Notes: generated by a model not told the origin, from the sequence alone. DNA of 64,000 nt from Holdemania massiliensis AP2 (GCF_000327285.1 NZ_HE998568.1:748323-812322), one strand, 5' to 3'; counted from the stretch's first letter, positions 9,173 to 18,226 are shown. Translations and numbers: made by a program.

Positions 9173-9476
9173 TTTTACCACCTCTAGTTTTATCATATAT
9201 CAAATCCATAAGATTATCAAAAGTTTTTGCATTGAAATGCAAAAACTTTTGATTTTTAAACACTTTTTAAATTATAATGCAAACTTTTAAAAAAACATCC
9301 TTCTGTAAATTGATATACAAAATAAAGACTGTGCATGGGTAATCGGACTTAGATCTGATGCTTTAATTCCATTCGCATTCTGTTCATCCTAATCTGAAAA
9401 CGATCTATGACAGACGCACAACTATTTTAAAAAGCGCCGCAGAAATTTAACGGAAGTTGTTGCATTCTGCGGTGCT
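9173..9476. other. Intergenic region upstream of the DUF4143 ATPase
   Basis: AT-rich gap of about 300 bp. It holds a perfect 18-bp inverted repeat (9216-9253), a related half-copy near 9274-9288, a minus-strand TATAAT next to that half-copy, and the terminator of the YbaK gene at its far end. The stretch 9300-9430 shows nothing recognisable. Confidence 0.6.
9216..9253. repeat. Perfect 18-bp inverted repeat with 2-bp centre
   Basis: Arms ATCAAAAGTTTTTGCATT (9216-9233) and its exact complement (9236-9253), separated by GA. It lies about 45 bp upstream of the ATPase ATG, between that and the likely -10. With a 2-bp loop it suits a dimeric DNA-binding site or cruciform better than a terminator, and there is no T-tract on the minus strand after it. 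Confidence 0.85.
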
Positions 9477-9478
9477 TT
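9431..9478 (-). terminator. Terminator of the YbaK-like gene
   Basis: Minus strand AAAGCACCGCAGAA / TTCTGCGGCGCTTTT with a 20-nt loop and T-rich tail. It begins at the stop codon of the gene ending at 9479. Confidence 0.75.
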
Positions 9479-9938
9479 ACTTACATACATCAATCCAGGT
9501 TTCAGCCTGGGCAATCTCAAACAGCCGCTCCGGCGTCAGCTCAATTGCGCTGTTGCCGCTGCCGCAGGCAGGAAAGACGGTTTCAAATCGCTGCAGCGAT
9601 ACATCCAGATATACAGGAATCCCTGGCTGAATCCCAAACGGACACACCCCGCCAACGGGATGACCGATCTGAACATCCACTTCTGCTTGTCCCAACATCT
9701 TGGCTTTGACATGAAAGAAAGCCTTGAATTTCGCATTGTCGATCTTCTGATCTCCGGCGGTTACAATCAACACCGGCTTGCCTTCAACCCAAAACGCCAA
9801 GGTTTTCGCAATCCGCGCGGCTTCTGTTCCCAACGCTTCCGCAGCCAAGACAACCGTTGCGCTGGAATGCTTCAATTCGATAATCTGATCGGCACAGCCC
9901 CAGATTTTCAAATAGGCTCGTGCTTGTTCTAACGCCAT
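9477..9938 (-). CDS. YbaK/EbsC-family aminoacyl-tRNA deacylase-like protein
   Basis: 153-residue stand-alone editing-domain protein; family members hydrolyse mischarged aminoacyl-tRNAs such as Cys- or Ala-tRNA-Pro. The conserved features are AKTLAFWVEGKPVLIVTAGDQKID with the family lysine(s), and the motif IGHPVGGVCPFGI about residue 92, including the GGVxPxG loop typical of the fold. The start follows AGGAAGTG. Which tRNA it edits cannot be told. It is an isolated gene between the ATPase and the two-component system. Confidence 0.88.
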   Translation of the reverse strand: MALEQARAYLKIWGCADQIIELKHSSATVVLAAEALGTEAARIAKTLAFWVEGKPVLIVTAGDQKIDNAKFKAFFHVKAKMLGQAEVDVQIGHPVGGVCPFGIQPGIPVYLDVSLQRFETVFPACGSGNSAIELTPERLFEIAQAETWIDVCK

Positions 9939-10017
9939 AAAATCACTTCCTGTCTGCTTCTAATCTTACTCCGGCGGAAGCTTCTTCGCAATCCCTACTC
10001 CATTCTTGGGGATGTTC

Positions 10018-11481
10018 TCATTTTCCCTGATCATGATCAATCGGAAAGATCAGTGTAAACGTGGTTCCAACGCCAAGTTTGCTCGTAACCTGAATCTCAA
10101 TCTGATGACGCACGGCAATTTCTTTGGCGATCGCTAATCCCATGCCGGAGCTGCCGCATTCAATCCCCTTTCCCTGACGATAAAACCGTTTGAAGATGTT
10201 GGAGAGGGCTTCCTGATCCATCCCCACACCTTCATCCTGAATCACAATCTCCCCCTTTTGCGTTTGATAATAATAGATCGACTTGCCGGATTCTGTATAT
10301 TTTACCGCATTGTCCAAAATCAACATCAGCAGCTTGCGGATCAATTCATAATCTCCCAGCATGACAAAATCATTTTCCGGTGCCTGCGTTACGAATTGGA
10401 TTTTCTTTTTCATCGCCATGCCGCGGGCGCTCATCGCCGTGTCCGACATCACCTCAGACAGATGCACGGGCTCCTGTTTAATCTTGAATTCCTTGGTTTT
10501 TAGCGTTGAGATCATCAACAGATCCTGAATCAGTTTTTGTAAATACCGGCTTTCTGATAGCATCTGCTGATAATAAGCTGCGACGTCCTCCGGATTTTTG
10601 ATCACGCCGTCGGCCAGAGCTTCCAGTGAACCGCGGATCACGGTGACTGGTGTTTTCAGCTCATGGGAAATATCCGCCAGGAAGTTATCGTGCATTTTCG
10701 CTTCATTTTTCTGAATTTCCTTACTTTTGCGAAGCTCAATCGCAAGCTGATCCATCGAATAAGCCAGCTCTCCGATTTCATCCTTCTGATGAATATGAGT
10801 CTGGATCGTTAAATTCCCCTGTGCCAGCTCCTTGGCGATCAGCGTGATCTTGCGGATCGGAGCGGTAAAGCGATTCGACATAAAAACGATGACCAACAGA
10901 AGCAGCAGTAAAACCACCAGCGTCAAGCCAAACAGAAAGCTGTTGATCTTGGACTGCATCGCGATGGAATCGCTGGCCTGATGCAGAATCAGAATGATGC
11001 CGACCGTTTCCCCGCTGACATTTTGAATCGGCGCCGCGCCGGCAATGATATGCCCGTCGGAAGTGGGAAACTCGATGCAGGAGCTTTCTCCCGCCAGCGC
11101 TGAATCTCGAACGGTTTCCGCTTCCGGAATTAAACTTATATCCTGCTTTTCAATCAGCTGATTGTCATTTAAGTAGAGATATTGACCATTTCGATCACAC
11201 AGCGAATAGCTGTAATCACTGATATCCGAAAGCATCGCCAAACTGTACTCCACGTTTTCCAGGCTTTTGATCGACTGAATGAAATTCTCCGGTCCTGTTT
11301 TTTCCGGAAGCATCCGTTCAAACGTTTCCGCTACGTTTTCTGCTCCGCGGAAAATAATATCAACATGATGCGAGTTTAAAACATCCGCTGTAAAATGCGA
11401 AAAATTGTAAACTAAAATCACGGCATAGCTCACAATGACCACGCCGAACATCAGCACTAACTTAGTGGTCAGCTTGCTCAT
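10018..11481 (-). CDS. Sensor histidine kinase
   Basis: Membrane-bound sensor that autophosphorylates and passes phosphate to the neighbouring regulator. Two membrane helices (about residues 8-28 and 182-201) frame an extracytoplasmic sensor of about 150 residues. A HAMP segment follows, then HisKA with His273 in DFLADISHELKTP-like context, N box near Asn391, G1 (DEGVGM, 416-421) and G2 (GSSGMGLA, 443-450). The ATG at 11481 overlaps the regulator gene by 20 bp, so the pair is co-translated. Its divergent neighbour is a secreted flavin reductase, making an extracytoplasmic acceptor or redox cue plausible, but that is inference. Confidence 0.93.
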   Translation of the reverse strand: MSKLTTKLVLMFGVVIVSYAVILVYNFSHFTADVLNSHHVDIIFRGAENVAETFERMLPEKTGPENFIQSIKSLENVEYSLAMLSDISDYSYSLCDRNGQYLYLNDNQLIEKQDISLIPEAETVRDSALAGESSCIEFPTSDGHIIAGAAPIQNVSGETVGIILILHQASDSIAMQSKINSFLFGLTLVVLLLLLLVIVFMSNRFTAPIRKITLIAKELAQGNLTIQTHIHQKDEIGELAYSMDQLAIELRKSKEIQKNEAKMHDNFLADISHELKTPVTVIRGSLEALADGVIKNPEDVAAYYQQMLSESRYLQKLIQDLLMISTLKTKEFKIKQEPVHLSEVMSDTAMSARGMAMKKKIQFVTQAPENDFVMLGDYELIRKLLMLILDNAVKYTESGKSIYYYQTQKGEIVIQDEGVGMDQEALSNIFKRFYRQGKGIECGSSGMGLAIAKEIAVRHQIEIQVTSKLGVGTTFTLIFPIDHDQGK

Positions 11482-12166
11482 GCTTCTTTTCCTCGTAAGC
11501 AAAACTGTAGCCTACGCCCCAGATCGTTTTGATTGAGAAACAGGGATGCGGAACTTCATCCAGTTTGGCGCGCAGCCGCTTCACACAGGAATCCACTGCC
11601 CGATCATAACTCTCTCCACTGTAGCCCCAGACCAGATCCAACAGAATCTCACGGGAATAAACCCGGCCGGGATGGGAAGCAAGCAGGACAAGCAACTCCA
11701 TTTCCTTCTTGGTCAGATTGATCGGTTTACCATCCAGACTGACTAAATTCCGGCTTTCCTGAATCATTAAATTGCCATAGACAAAGTCGGCTTGTTCCGG
11801 ATTTTCCTCGGTTCGGCGCAGCACCGCGCGAATCCGCGCCATGACTTCCTGGCAGGAAAAGGGTTTGAGAATATAATCATCCGCGCCGATATCCAGTCCC
11901 ATAACCCGATCCTGATCCGCTGTCTTAGCGGTAATCATCAGGATCGGAACACGCGATACCTTGCGGATGCATTGACAGACTTCAAAGCCGTCGATATCCG
12001 GAAGCATAACGTCCAACAGGATCACATCCGGCTTGTAGTTGGTGAAATAGGCCAAACCTTCCTGTCCGTTGTGCGCGATCAGCATCGTATAGCCCGCTTC
12101 TTTTCCATAATGATACAAAATGTTGCAGATGGATTCGTTGTCATCCACTATTAAAATCGTTTTCAT
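11462..12166 (-). CDS. OmpR/PhoB-family response regulator
   Basis: DNA-binding output partner of the adjacent kinase. The receiver domain shows Asp8-Asp9, phospho-acceptor Asp52 in LLDVMLP, and the KPF lysine near 103. The winged-helix domain ends in SIKTIWGVGYSF, the usual Trans_reg_C signature. 234 residues, normal for the family. The ATG is preceded by GGGAG. It is first in its operon; its promoter region contains two 11-bp-spaced TTTTGAC repeats typical in layout of OmpR-type sites. Confidence 0.95.
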   Translation of the reverse strand: MKTILIVDDNESICNILYHYGKEAGYTMLIAHNGQEGLAYFTNYKPDVILLDVMLPDIDGFEVCQCIRKVSRVPILMITAKTADQDRVMGLDIGADDYILKPFSCQEVMARIRAVLRRTEENPEQADFVYGNLMIQESRNLVSLDGKPINLTKKEMELLVLLASHPGRVYSREILLDLVWGYSGESYDRAVDSCVKRLRAKLDEVPHPCFSIKTIWGVGYSFAYEEKKHEQADH

Positions 12167-12184
12167 ACTCGTTCTCCCATTTTA

Positions 12185-12212
12185 ATTATAACTAACAACA
12201 GAATTTAGTCAA
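12185..12212 (-). promoter_or_regulatory. Promoter of the two-component operon
   Basis: Minus strand TTGACT (12207-12212) and perfect TATAAT (12185-12190), 16-bp spacer, 18 bp before the ATG at 12166. The -35 is part of the proximal TTTTGAC repeat. Confidence 0.7.
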
Positions 12213-12225
12213 AACTGTGTCAAAA
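12208..12225. promoter_or_regulatory. Tandem TTTTGAC repeats, candidate response-regulator site
   Basis: Plus strand GTCAAAA at 12208-12214 and again at 12219-12225, an 11-bp period (7-bp box plus 4-bp gap), the layout bound by OmpR/PhoP dimers. It overlaps the -35 of the two-component operon and lies 64 bp before the reductase ATG, so one site could serve both divergent units. Confidence 0.5.
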
Positions 12226-12288
12226 CCAAAATATTTTCAACACATTGTTAAATTATTATCTTGTTGCATTGCAAGAGGAGGAAAGACA

Positions 12289-14124
12289 ATGAAAAAGCTT
12301 ATTCGTCTGGCTTTGTGCCTGCTTATTGCGGCTTCGGTTACCGGCTGCGGCAATTCAGGAACAACCAGCACCCCAACTCCCTCAACGTCAGCTTCGTCGC
12401 TGACGCCGGGTACGTATACCGCAACAGTTACGGGTCATAACGCCCCAATTACGATTGAAGTCACGGTCAACGACCATGCGATCGAATCCATTCAGGTCAT
12501 TGAATCTTCGGAGACCGCCGGAATTGGAACCAACGCGATGGATCAGCTGACAAACGACATCATCGCCAATCAGACAGTGAATCTGGATACGATTACCGGA
12601 TCGACGATTACCAGCGCTACCTTCATGGCTGCCGTCAAAGACGCGCTGACTCAGGCTGGAGCGGACTTGAGCACCAGCTTCAACACAGAAGTCGCTGCAG
12701 AAGCCTTGAATGACAGCTATGACTGCGACGTATTGGTCATCGGCGGAGGCGGATCCGGCATCACCGCTGCCGTGCGGGCGGCACAGACCGGCGCGGACGT
12801 CATCTGTATTGAAAAGAACGGCTTCATCGGCGGTGATACGGTCCTCAATGCCGGAACGATGGTTGCGACCAACTCCCGGATTCAGAAAGAGGTCTTAAAT
12901 GAAACCAACGATTCTTCTGAACTGCTGTACCAGGATATCATGCAGGTCGGTCTGCAAAAGAACGATCCTGTCTTAGTCAAGCTGCTGGCCGACAACATTG
13001 GCGAATGCATCGACTGGCTGACGGATGATTTGAAGATTGCCTACGATGCCGCAGCTACGCAGTATCCGGATCACTCTGCTTCCCGGCAGATCGGCGTTGT
13101 CGGCCGTTCAGTTTCCTTCTTAGATCAGATGAAGGATCTGCTTGCCCAAAACAACGGCCAGCTGTTCACGGATGTTCGGGCTTCCAAGCTTCTGACCGAT
13201 GACAGCGGTGCCGTCGTGGGTGCCATGGCTACCGATGCTACGGGAAAAGAAGTGACGATTAACGCCAAATCCGTTGTTCTGGCAACCGGCAGCTTCGGCG
13301 CCAATCAGAAATTACTGCCGGAAACCCTGAACGGTTATCTGTTCTACGGTCGTGACAGCGACACCGGCGACGGCTTAGTCATGGGTGAAGAAGTCGGCGC
13401 AGCCACGATCAATCTGGATCTGGTCAAGGTTTATGCTCAGGGCGTCGAAAAGCTGCCGACCAAAGGTCTGGCCGCGACGGCCAGCTCGACGGCAGCCACA
13501 GCAGGTCATGGTGCGATTTATGTGAACTCCAAGGGTGAACGGGTCGTCAGTGAAGTCGGTACTTTAAGTGAAATCACTAACGCCACTACAGCTCAGGAAG
13601 ACAAAATTCTTTACCTGGTTATGGATGAAGAGGCTTATGCCGCGTATCTTGCCAAATCTGTTGAGGACAAGCTGATCCCTAGCGAAGCTTCCATCGAAGA
13701 TTGGTATTCCGTATCCAACAATGGAAAACCGATCATTGTCAAAGGGGATGATCTGAGTGCACTGGCCGGACAGATGGGCATTGATGCCGAAGGTCTGAGT
13801 GCGACAGTCGCAGAATACAACGACATGTGCGCCGCTGGCAAAGACACGCAGTTCAACAAGCCGGAACCCGTTGCCCTGAAGGAAGGTACCTATGTCATCG
13901 TTGAACAGAAGCCGCGCTTCGCAACAACGTTAGGCGGCTTAAAAGCCAATGAGAACCTCCAGATCGTGGATGCGGACGGCAATCCGATTGCCAACCTCTA
14001 TGGTGCAGGCTGTGTTGTCGGCGGTGCCAACGGTGCGGATTCCATGACAGCGATGATGCAGGGCTGGGCTAATTTCTCGGGCTACACTGCAGGCACCAAC
14101 GCTGCGAAAAACGCCGGGAAATAA
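12289..14124 (+). CDS. Secreted flavocytochrome-c-type FAD reductase with N-terminal FMN domain
   Basis: Exported lipoprotein (lipobox VTGC, Cys20) predicted to reduce an extracellular organic acceptor. An FMN-binding domain (about 40-125) carries the flavinylation motif TGSTIT, with Thr106 as probable covalent FMN site (ApbE substrate motif, here TGST instead of SGAT). A FAD_binding_2 domain starts at CDVLVIGGGGSG (146-157) and runs to the C terminus (GCVVGGANGADSMTAMMQG). There are no haem-binding CxxCH motifs, so electrons probably arrive via flavin. Substrate is unknown; fumarate, urocanate and cinnamate reductases share the fold. The ATG at 12289 has AGAGGAGG. It is divergent from a two-component system that may control it. 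Confidence 0.9.
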   Translation: MKKLIRLALCLLIAASVTGCGNSGTTSTPTPSTSASSLTPGTYTATVTGHNAPITIEVTVNDHAIESIQVIESSETAGIGTNAMDQLTNDIIANQTVNLDTITGSTITSATFMAAVKDALTQAGADLSTSFNTEVAAEALNDSYDCDVLVIGGGGSGITAAVRAAQTGADVICIEKNGFIGGDTVLNAGTMVATNSRIQKEVLNETNDSSELLYQDIMQVGLQKNDPVLVKLLADNIGECIDWLTDDLKIAYDAAATQYPDHSASRQIGVVGRSVSFLDQMKDLLAQNNGQLFTDVRASKLLTDDSGAVVGAMATDATGKEVTINAKSVVLATGSFGANQKLLPETLNGYLFYGRDSDTGDGLVMGEEVGAATINLDLVKVYAQGVEKLPTKGLAATASSTAATAGHGAIYVNSKGERVVSEVGTLSEITNATTAQEDKILYLVMDEEAYAAYLAKSVEDKLIPSEASIEDWYSVSNNGKPIIVKGDDLSALAGQMGIDAEGLSATVAEYNDMCAAGKDTQFNKPEPVALKEGTYVIVEQKPRFATTLGGLKANENLQIVDADGNPIANLYGAGCVVGGANGADSMTAMMQGWANFSGYTAGTNAAKNAGK

Positions 14125-14166
14125 ATTCACTTTCATTTCATCTTAAAACTAAAAACACAGAAACAC

Positions 14167-14210
14167 AAAAACCAGACTTTCAGCAAAGCCGCTGAATCAG
14201 TCTGGTTTTT
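14167..14210 (+). terminator. Terminator of the FMN/FAD reductase gene
   Basis: Stem AAACCAGACT with inner TTCAGC/GCTGAA and right arm AGTCTGGTTTTT; strong stem and five-T tail, 43 bp past the stop. Confidence 0.85.
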
Positions 14211-14269
14211 ACTTTGTTGCTTCTTTTGTTCTTTGACTCTTTCATTTAGTCGTTACTGAATACTCACTT

Positions 14270-15436
14270 TTAATGGTCTCGCTCCCGATTCACATACCGG
14301 TATTCATAAATATTTCCATGCTGGTCATGAAACTCAATTCGATGGGCGCCAAGCTCAGCAGGAAGAACATCCACTTCTTTTCCATCTTCATAGGCTGTTA
14401 GTCCCAATGTTTTAAAATCCACTAGGGCAGAATCTAAAGCACTTAGCTGAAGAGAAGCTTCAAAGGGTTCTGATTCAATGTAAAATTCATCAGTGGAAAA
14501 ATAAATCGGCCTTAAATACTCCCTGCGATTTAAACCATCATCGGGGATATAGGAAAATAATTTATCCTCTAAGAGATGGACAAGATTCAAGATCAGATCA
14601 TGATTCGACAGCACATAGCGCTGACTGTTGATTTTAACCCCATCCCCGCAATATTGAATAAACGTGACAGAATAATCCTGAGCATCGTTGACTGTTAGCG
14701 TAACAGGAGCATAAAACAAGTCATAACTTGGATCATGACAGTGAACTTCGGAATATCGTGAATCTTCAGGATAGATCACCGATTCTTTTATCTCACTGAT
14801 AAAAGCTTCCGCAAACTTGAAATCGGTAAAAACCAGTCGGGAAGAAAACCAGAAATCAATAGTTACCGAATCCATGACCGGTGGCAGCCAGACTTCAAAC
14901 GGAAGCGGATCTCCGAACAAAAGCGCTTTTTTACTTTTTTCCTCTAAATTCAACCTCTCATTGAAAGGGATATCCGTTACCTTAAAAGTTACCTCTTTGC
15001 TTGTGATTTGATTTCCATCGTGGAATTTTAGGAAAGCTATATTCCGGTAGTTTTTATCTACGATCTGGACCGTAAAGTCCGTGAAAAGCTGAAGATTCTC
15101 ATCCGCATTTTCAGCAGCGGAGATTTGATGGTTAAAAAAGATATGGGATTGATCTGACTTTTGTACCATTGTCGTAAAGGATAATCCGATAAGTTTCCTT
15201 TTCCGCTAAATCAAAACCAAGTTCAGAGATCGTAAACAGACTTTCGGAAGCGGTTCAGCGGATTGAGGTGGCTGAACGTCTTTCTGGGTACAAGCTGAGA
15301 TCAAGAATCCAAACGCAATGATGAACATTAACAAAATGTTCTTTGAGTGATGTTTGGCTCTAAGCGATTGCTTTTGATCGTGATTAAAAAGATGATCAAA
15401 CACTTTCAAAAGAATTTTATCCTCAGTCATTTTCAT
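14270..15436 (-). pseudogene. Lipoprotein gene broken by two compensating frameshifts
   Basis: The N-terminal part starts at ATG 15436 (GGTGG upstream), has a late membrane segment and lipobox ISAC, then runs into a TAG at 15206-15208. Coding sense continues in a second frame from about 15247 to 15132 (reading FTISELGFDLAEKETYRII and on), then returns to the first frame near a run of six A on the plus strand (15134-15139) and stays open to 14270. A lost base near 15245 and a gained base in the homopolymer would explain it. The intact product would be about 388 residues, an extracellular beta-rich lipoprotein of no family I recognise. A sequencing error is the alternative to true decay. Confidence 0.7.
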
Positions 15437-15520
15437 GCTTTCCACCCATTTTCGATTTGAGTGAAGTTCTGCCTTTCTTTTCAGTTGAAAACCTGACGCT
15501 TGCCGGCAATCCCGCTCGGT

Positions 15521-16000
15521 CTATTTCAAGTCAAAAAGAGCTTTCTCGTAATCTTCGACATAGTATCGTATATTTTTACGACCTTTTTGAATAATCGTAT
15601 GTCCTTCGGCTTCCAGCTTTTCTTTCTGCGCTTCAATCCCGCCGGGGTATTTGGCATTCAGCTCGCCCTTGGCTTTCAACGTTCTCCAGTAAGGCGTCTT
15701 GTCTTCTGTACGCTGCTCGCTTGCCCACGCCACAATTGAAACAAAAATACCGGCAGTGATCGGTTCTGTAAAATCCGCATGATTTTGTTTGGCGAAATAT
15801 TCCCGGATTTTTCCAACGGTCATCAGCTTGCCATAAGGAATTCTTTTCATTACCCTGTCATAATCGATAGGTGGTGCAAAATACATTTTGCTTCCGCCGT
15901 ATTTCTCAATGCTGCTCTGATCGGTGATCGTCTGAAACTTAGGCATATCCTTACTGTCATGGAGCATCGCGTTAAAATCTTTTTTATCTTCATTGGCCAT
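15521..16000 (-). CDS. MGMT/alkyltransferase-like family protein
   Basis: 159 residues with the DNA-binding fold of O6-alkylguanine-DNA alkyltransferases: YDRVMKRIPYGKLMTVGKIREYFAKQ, VAWASEQR and TPYWRTLKAKGEL. The PCHR-type active-site cysteine motif is absent; the equivalent segment reads TPYWR, so it resembles alkyltransferase-like (ATL) proteins that bind damaged bases without repair. That role is inferred from the family. The start follows GCAGGAGGG. No operon partner is evident; the next gene is 93 bp upstream on the same strand. Confidence 0.75.
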   Translation of the reverse strand: MANEDKKDFNAMLHDSKDMPKFQTITDQSSIEKYGGSKMYFAPPIDYDRVMKRIPYGKLMTVGKIREYFAKQNHADFTEPITAGIFVSIVAWASEQRTEDKTPYWRTLKAKGELNAKYPGGIEAQKEKLEAEGHTIIQKGRKNIRYYVEDYEKALFDLK

Positions 16001-16093
16001 GAGTGTTCCCTCCTGCTTTAAGGATAAGCAGTTCTTTCCTTCTATGCAATGAGACAGTTATAATTATTTACGTAATTTTCTATCAAATAAAAC

Positions 16094-16426
16094 TTATTCC
16101 CGGATAAACTGTTTGTCTGATTCCGGGAGCGGTTCTTCTGCCGAGACAGTTCTTTCAACTTTCATGTGTAAATCATATTTCAACCGAAGCTCCGTAATTT
16201 TCTTCATCATCAGCGAGGCATGATGCCGGTCAATCGCCTGCTGGTTTTCCCAAGCATCAATCAACAAGACCGTTTCCGGATCTTCCATGGAAAAGAAATA
16301 ATCATAACGCAGATTCCCTTCTTCCCGGCGAATCTGAGCAACGGTTTCGCTCTGAACCATTTCTTCGGCAAATTGACGGGCATGACCCTGGATTCCTGTA
16401 TAATAGATGTTGACAATAATCTTCAT
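16094..16426 (-). CDS. Antibiotic biosynthesis monooxygenase (ABM) domain protein
   Basis: 110-residue ferredoxin-like fold protein of the ABM/YgiN type: MKIIVNIYYTG, NLRYDYFFSMEDPETVLLIDAWENQQAIDRHHAS. Family members act as quinol monooxygenases or haem-related enzymes; the specific reaction is unknown here. The C-terminal tail beyond the domain (EEPLPESDKQF) is common in the group. It has a good GGAGGA site and is probably a single-gene unit. Confidence 0.82.
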   Translation of the reverse strand: MKIIVNIYYTGIQGHARQFAEEMVQSETVAQIRREEGNLRYDYFFSMEDPETVLLIDAWENQQAIDRHHASLMMKKITELRLKYDLHMKVERTVSAEEPLPESDKQFIRE

Positions 16427-16501
16427 ATTCTTCCTCCATCTTCACTTACAATTAACTTTCGATTTCTTTCGGCACATTCACAATTTATGTTCCCTTGCCG
16501 A

Positions 16502-17272
16502 TCATTCATTTAAGAAAAGGTTCGCCATCCATTCCATTTCACTGAACTTCATGGACTTTCCCTGCAGCAGCGGCAATTCTGCCGCATGATATTCAGGCCA
16601 GTAGCCATTGGGCGGCAGCGGGAAAGTTTCAATATCCCGATTGGAACTGAAGTGATCATTCCAGTAAACCCAGCGGTTTGTTCCCTGGCGCAGATTGTTA
16701 GCGACAAAAACCATCGTCTTCGGCACAGCGTTTTCACCGTTATCCAATCTTACCCAGGCCACCAGCTGAGCAGAATTTTCAAGCTCGGAATCAATAAAAA
16801 CCGCCTTTTCAATCGTCAGTATCCCTTCAGGATTATGATTGTAGCGCAGACTGGAAAAACGGAAAATGATTTCCTCCAAAGCTTGCTGCACATCTGGTGT
16901 CAGCGCTTCTTCCCGACTCAGCAGCGGCATTGTTCCTCGGATTCGCGGCTCGTCAGTCAGTTTGATATTGCAGGCTGGATACCAGTTATAACGGGGAGCC
17001 TGACAGCTGAAAGCCGATTCAACCCGTTTCAGCTGATCCAGCCACGCCAGATCACCGGCCTGCCGGGCATACCGCAGATCGTCATCCAACAGCCGTTGAT
17101 TCCATACCTTCTGATTGGGATAGGAATCTCCGGAATACACGGAAACATGATAATACTCCCATGCCTCGCGGCTGATTTCAATCAACGGTTTCTGCAGCAT
17201 ACTGCGGACAAACAACGTCAGCGTCAGCGCGGCGATCACAACCAGAAGACAGTTCAGTCCTGTTCGTTTCAT
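16502..17272 (-). CDS. Hypothetical membrane-anchored protein, 256 aa
   Basis: An N-terminal anchor (residues 5-23, LNCLLVVIAALTLTLFV) is followed by an extracytoplasmic domain rich in aromatic residues. I recognise no family. The ATG at 17272 overlaps the TGA of the upstream gene (ATGA, 17269-17272), so the two are translationally coupled and probably act together. No catalytic motif stands out. Confidence 0.75.
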   Translation of the reverse strand: MKRTGLNCLLVVIAALTLTLFVRSMLQKPLIEISREAWEYYHVSVYSGDSYPNQKVWNQRLLDDDLRYARQAGDLAWLDQLKRVESAFSCQAPRYNWYPACNIKLTDEPRIRGTMPLLSREEALTPDVQQALEEIIFRFSSLRYNHNPEGILTIEKAVFIDSELENSAQLVAWVRLDNGENAVPKTMVFVANNLRQGTNRWVYWNDHFSSNRDIETFPLPPNGYWPEYHAAELPLLQGKSMKFSEMEWMANLFLNE

Positions 17273-18003
17273 TGCTGCACCAGCCCCTTTCCATTGCCCC
17301 ATTGCCAAGTGGGATCAGCATCCGCCTGCTGCTGGAATGTCTGCGGATCAATCCGGCGCAGCGTTTTTGACGCAAAATGAAAAACATCATTCTCATCAAA
17401 GCAGGCACCTTTGACTTCCACTGCATAGATTCCGTCATTTTCCAGATCTTCAAAGATCACAATCAGAATCCCTTCACCTGTTTCATCCAATCGTACAGCA
17501 TGCGTAATCCAGCTTGCATGTCCGGCAAATCCCAGGTTTACCTTATGCAAAATATCGCTCCGCTCAGAAACCAGCCGGCTGTCCAACTCGTGAATTGGTG
17601 CTAATAAATTCGCAACTTCCAGCTTGACTGGCGAAGTGTCCGGATCCACTTTTAAAAGCTGAGAGTAGACGGAATCATAAACCGGAATCACCGTCAGCAA
17701 ATCGCCGTTATGCAGATCTGAAAGAGCACTCAATTCAATCAGCCCGTCGGCCGTTTGTGCGAAGAACTCCACATTTGCGCAGAACTGTCCTTCCTGAGTG
17801 ATATTCAGGGTTTCCTTGATATTGGTAAACTCCACTTGACCATAACCATCGGCGCCACTAAATCGGAATACCCCGCAGTGCCGGAAATCCACAGGGGTTA
17901 AATGATGCCAGCGCTGACTGAGAAAACCATAACAATTTCCCACAATTAAAATCAGAAGCAGCACTGTCATGATCTTGGATCCCAGCAGCCTCATTCCTTT
18001 CAT
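17269..18003 (-). CDS. Hypothetical membrane-anchored protein, 244 aa
   Basis: One N-terminal membrane segment (about residues 9-27) followed by an extracytoplasmic beta-rich domain. There is no lipobox in the usual place and I recognise no family. The start is placed at ATG 18003, 8 bp after GGGG; an in-frame ATG at 18030 would add nine residues. It is first in a two-gene unit with the coupled 256-aa gene. The two proteins are similar in plan (anchor plus about 220 residues) but I see no obvious sequence similarity. Confidence 0.72.
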   Translation of the reverse strand: MKGMRLLGSKIMTVLLLILIVGNCYGFLSQRWHHLTPVDFRHCGVFRFSGADGYGQVEFTNIKETLNITQEGQFCANVEFFAQTADGLIELSALSDLHNGDLLTVIPVYDSVYSQLLKVDPDTSPVKLEVANLLAPIHELDSRLVSERSDILHKVNLGFAGHASWITHAVRLDETGEGILIVIFEDLENDGIYAVEVKGACFDENDVFHFASKTLRRIDPQTFQQQADADPTWQWGNGKGLVQQ

Positions 18004-18185
18004 TACCAATTCCCCTTTCCTGTTTTTCATCTTTGAATCAATTATATCATCCCCATTTTCTTTCTTTTCAGTGGGAAAGGAATTGTAAGAATTCCTTCAT
18101 GATTCTTCAGAGCCGAAAGTTTTTTATTTTAGAGATTCTTTGTACCAGCAGTTGTGTAAGCCTAGCAGCACTTTGCCCCTGCACA

Positions 18186-18226
18186 TAAGTTGGTAGTGGG
18201 AAACAAGATTTCTCATGACCAACTTA
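18186..18226 (+). promoter_or_regulatory. Hairpin abutting the feoA ribosome site
   Basis: Perfect 9-bp inverted repeat TAAGTTGGT (18186-18194) / ACCAACTTA (18218-18226), with an inner GGGAAA/TTTCTC pairing containing one G-T. The right arm ends at the base before AAGGAGG (18227-18233), so a folded leader would stack against the Shine-Dalgarno. It could be a metal-regulator operator or an RNA control element; the sequence does not decide. Confidence 0.55.

Noticed and set aside
16586..17380. 264-codon open frame opposite the membrane-anchored protein genes
   Set aside because: Antisense to two coupled genes with clear starts; product is low in protein-like features and lacks a ribosome site.
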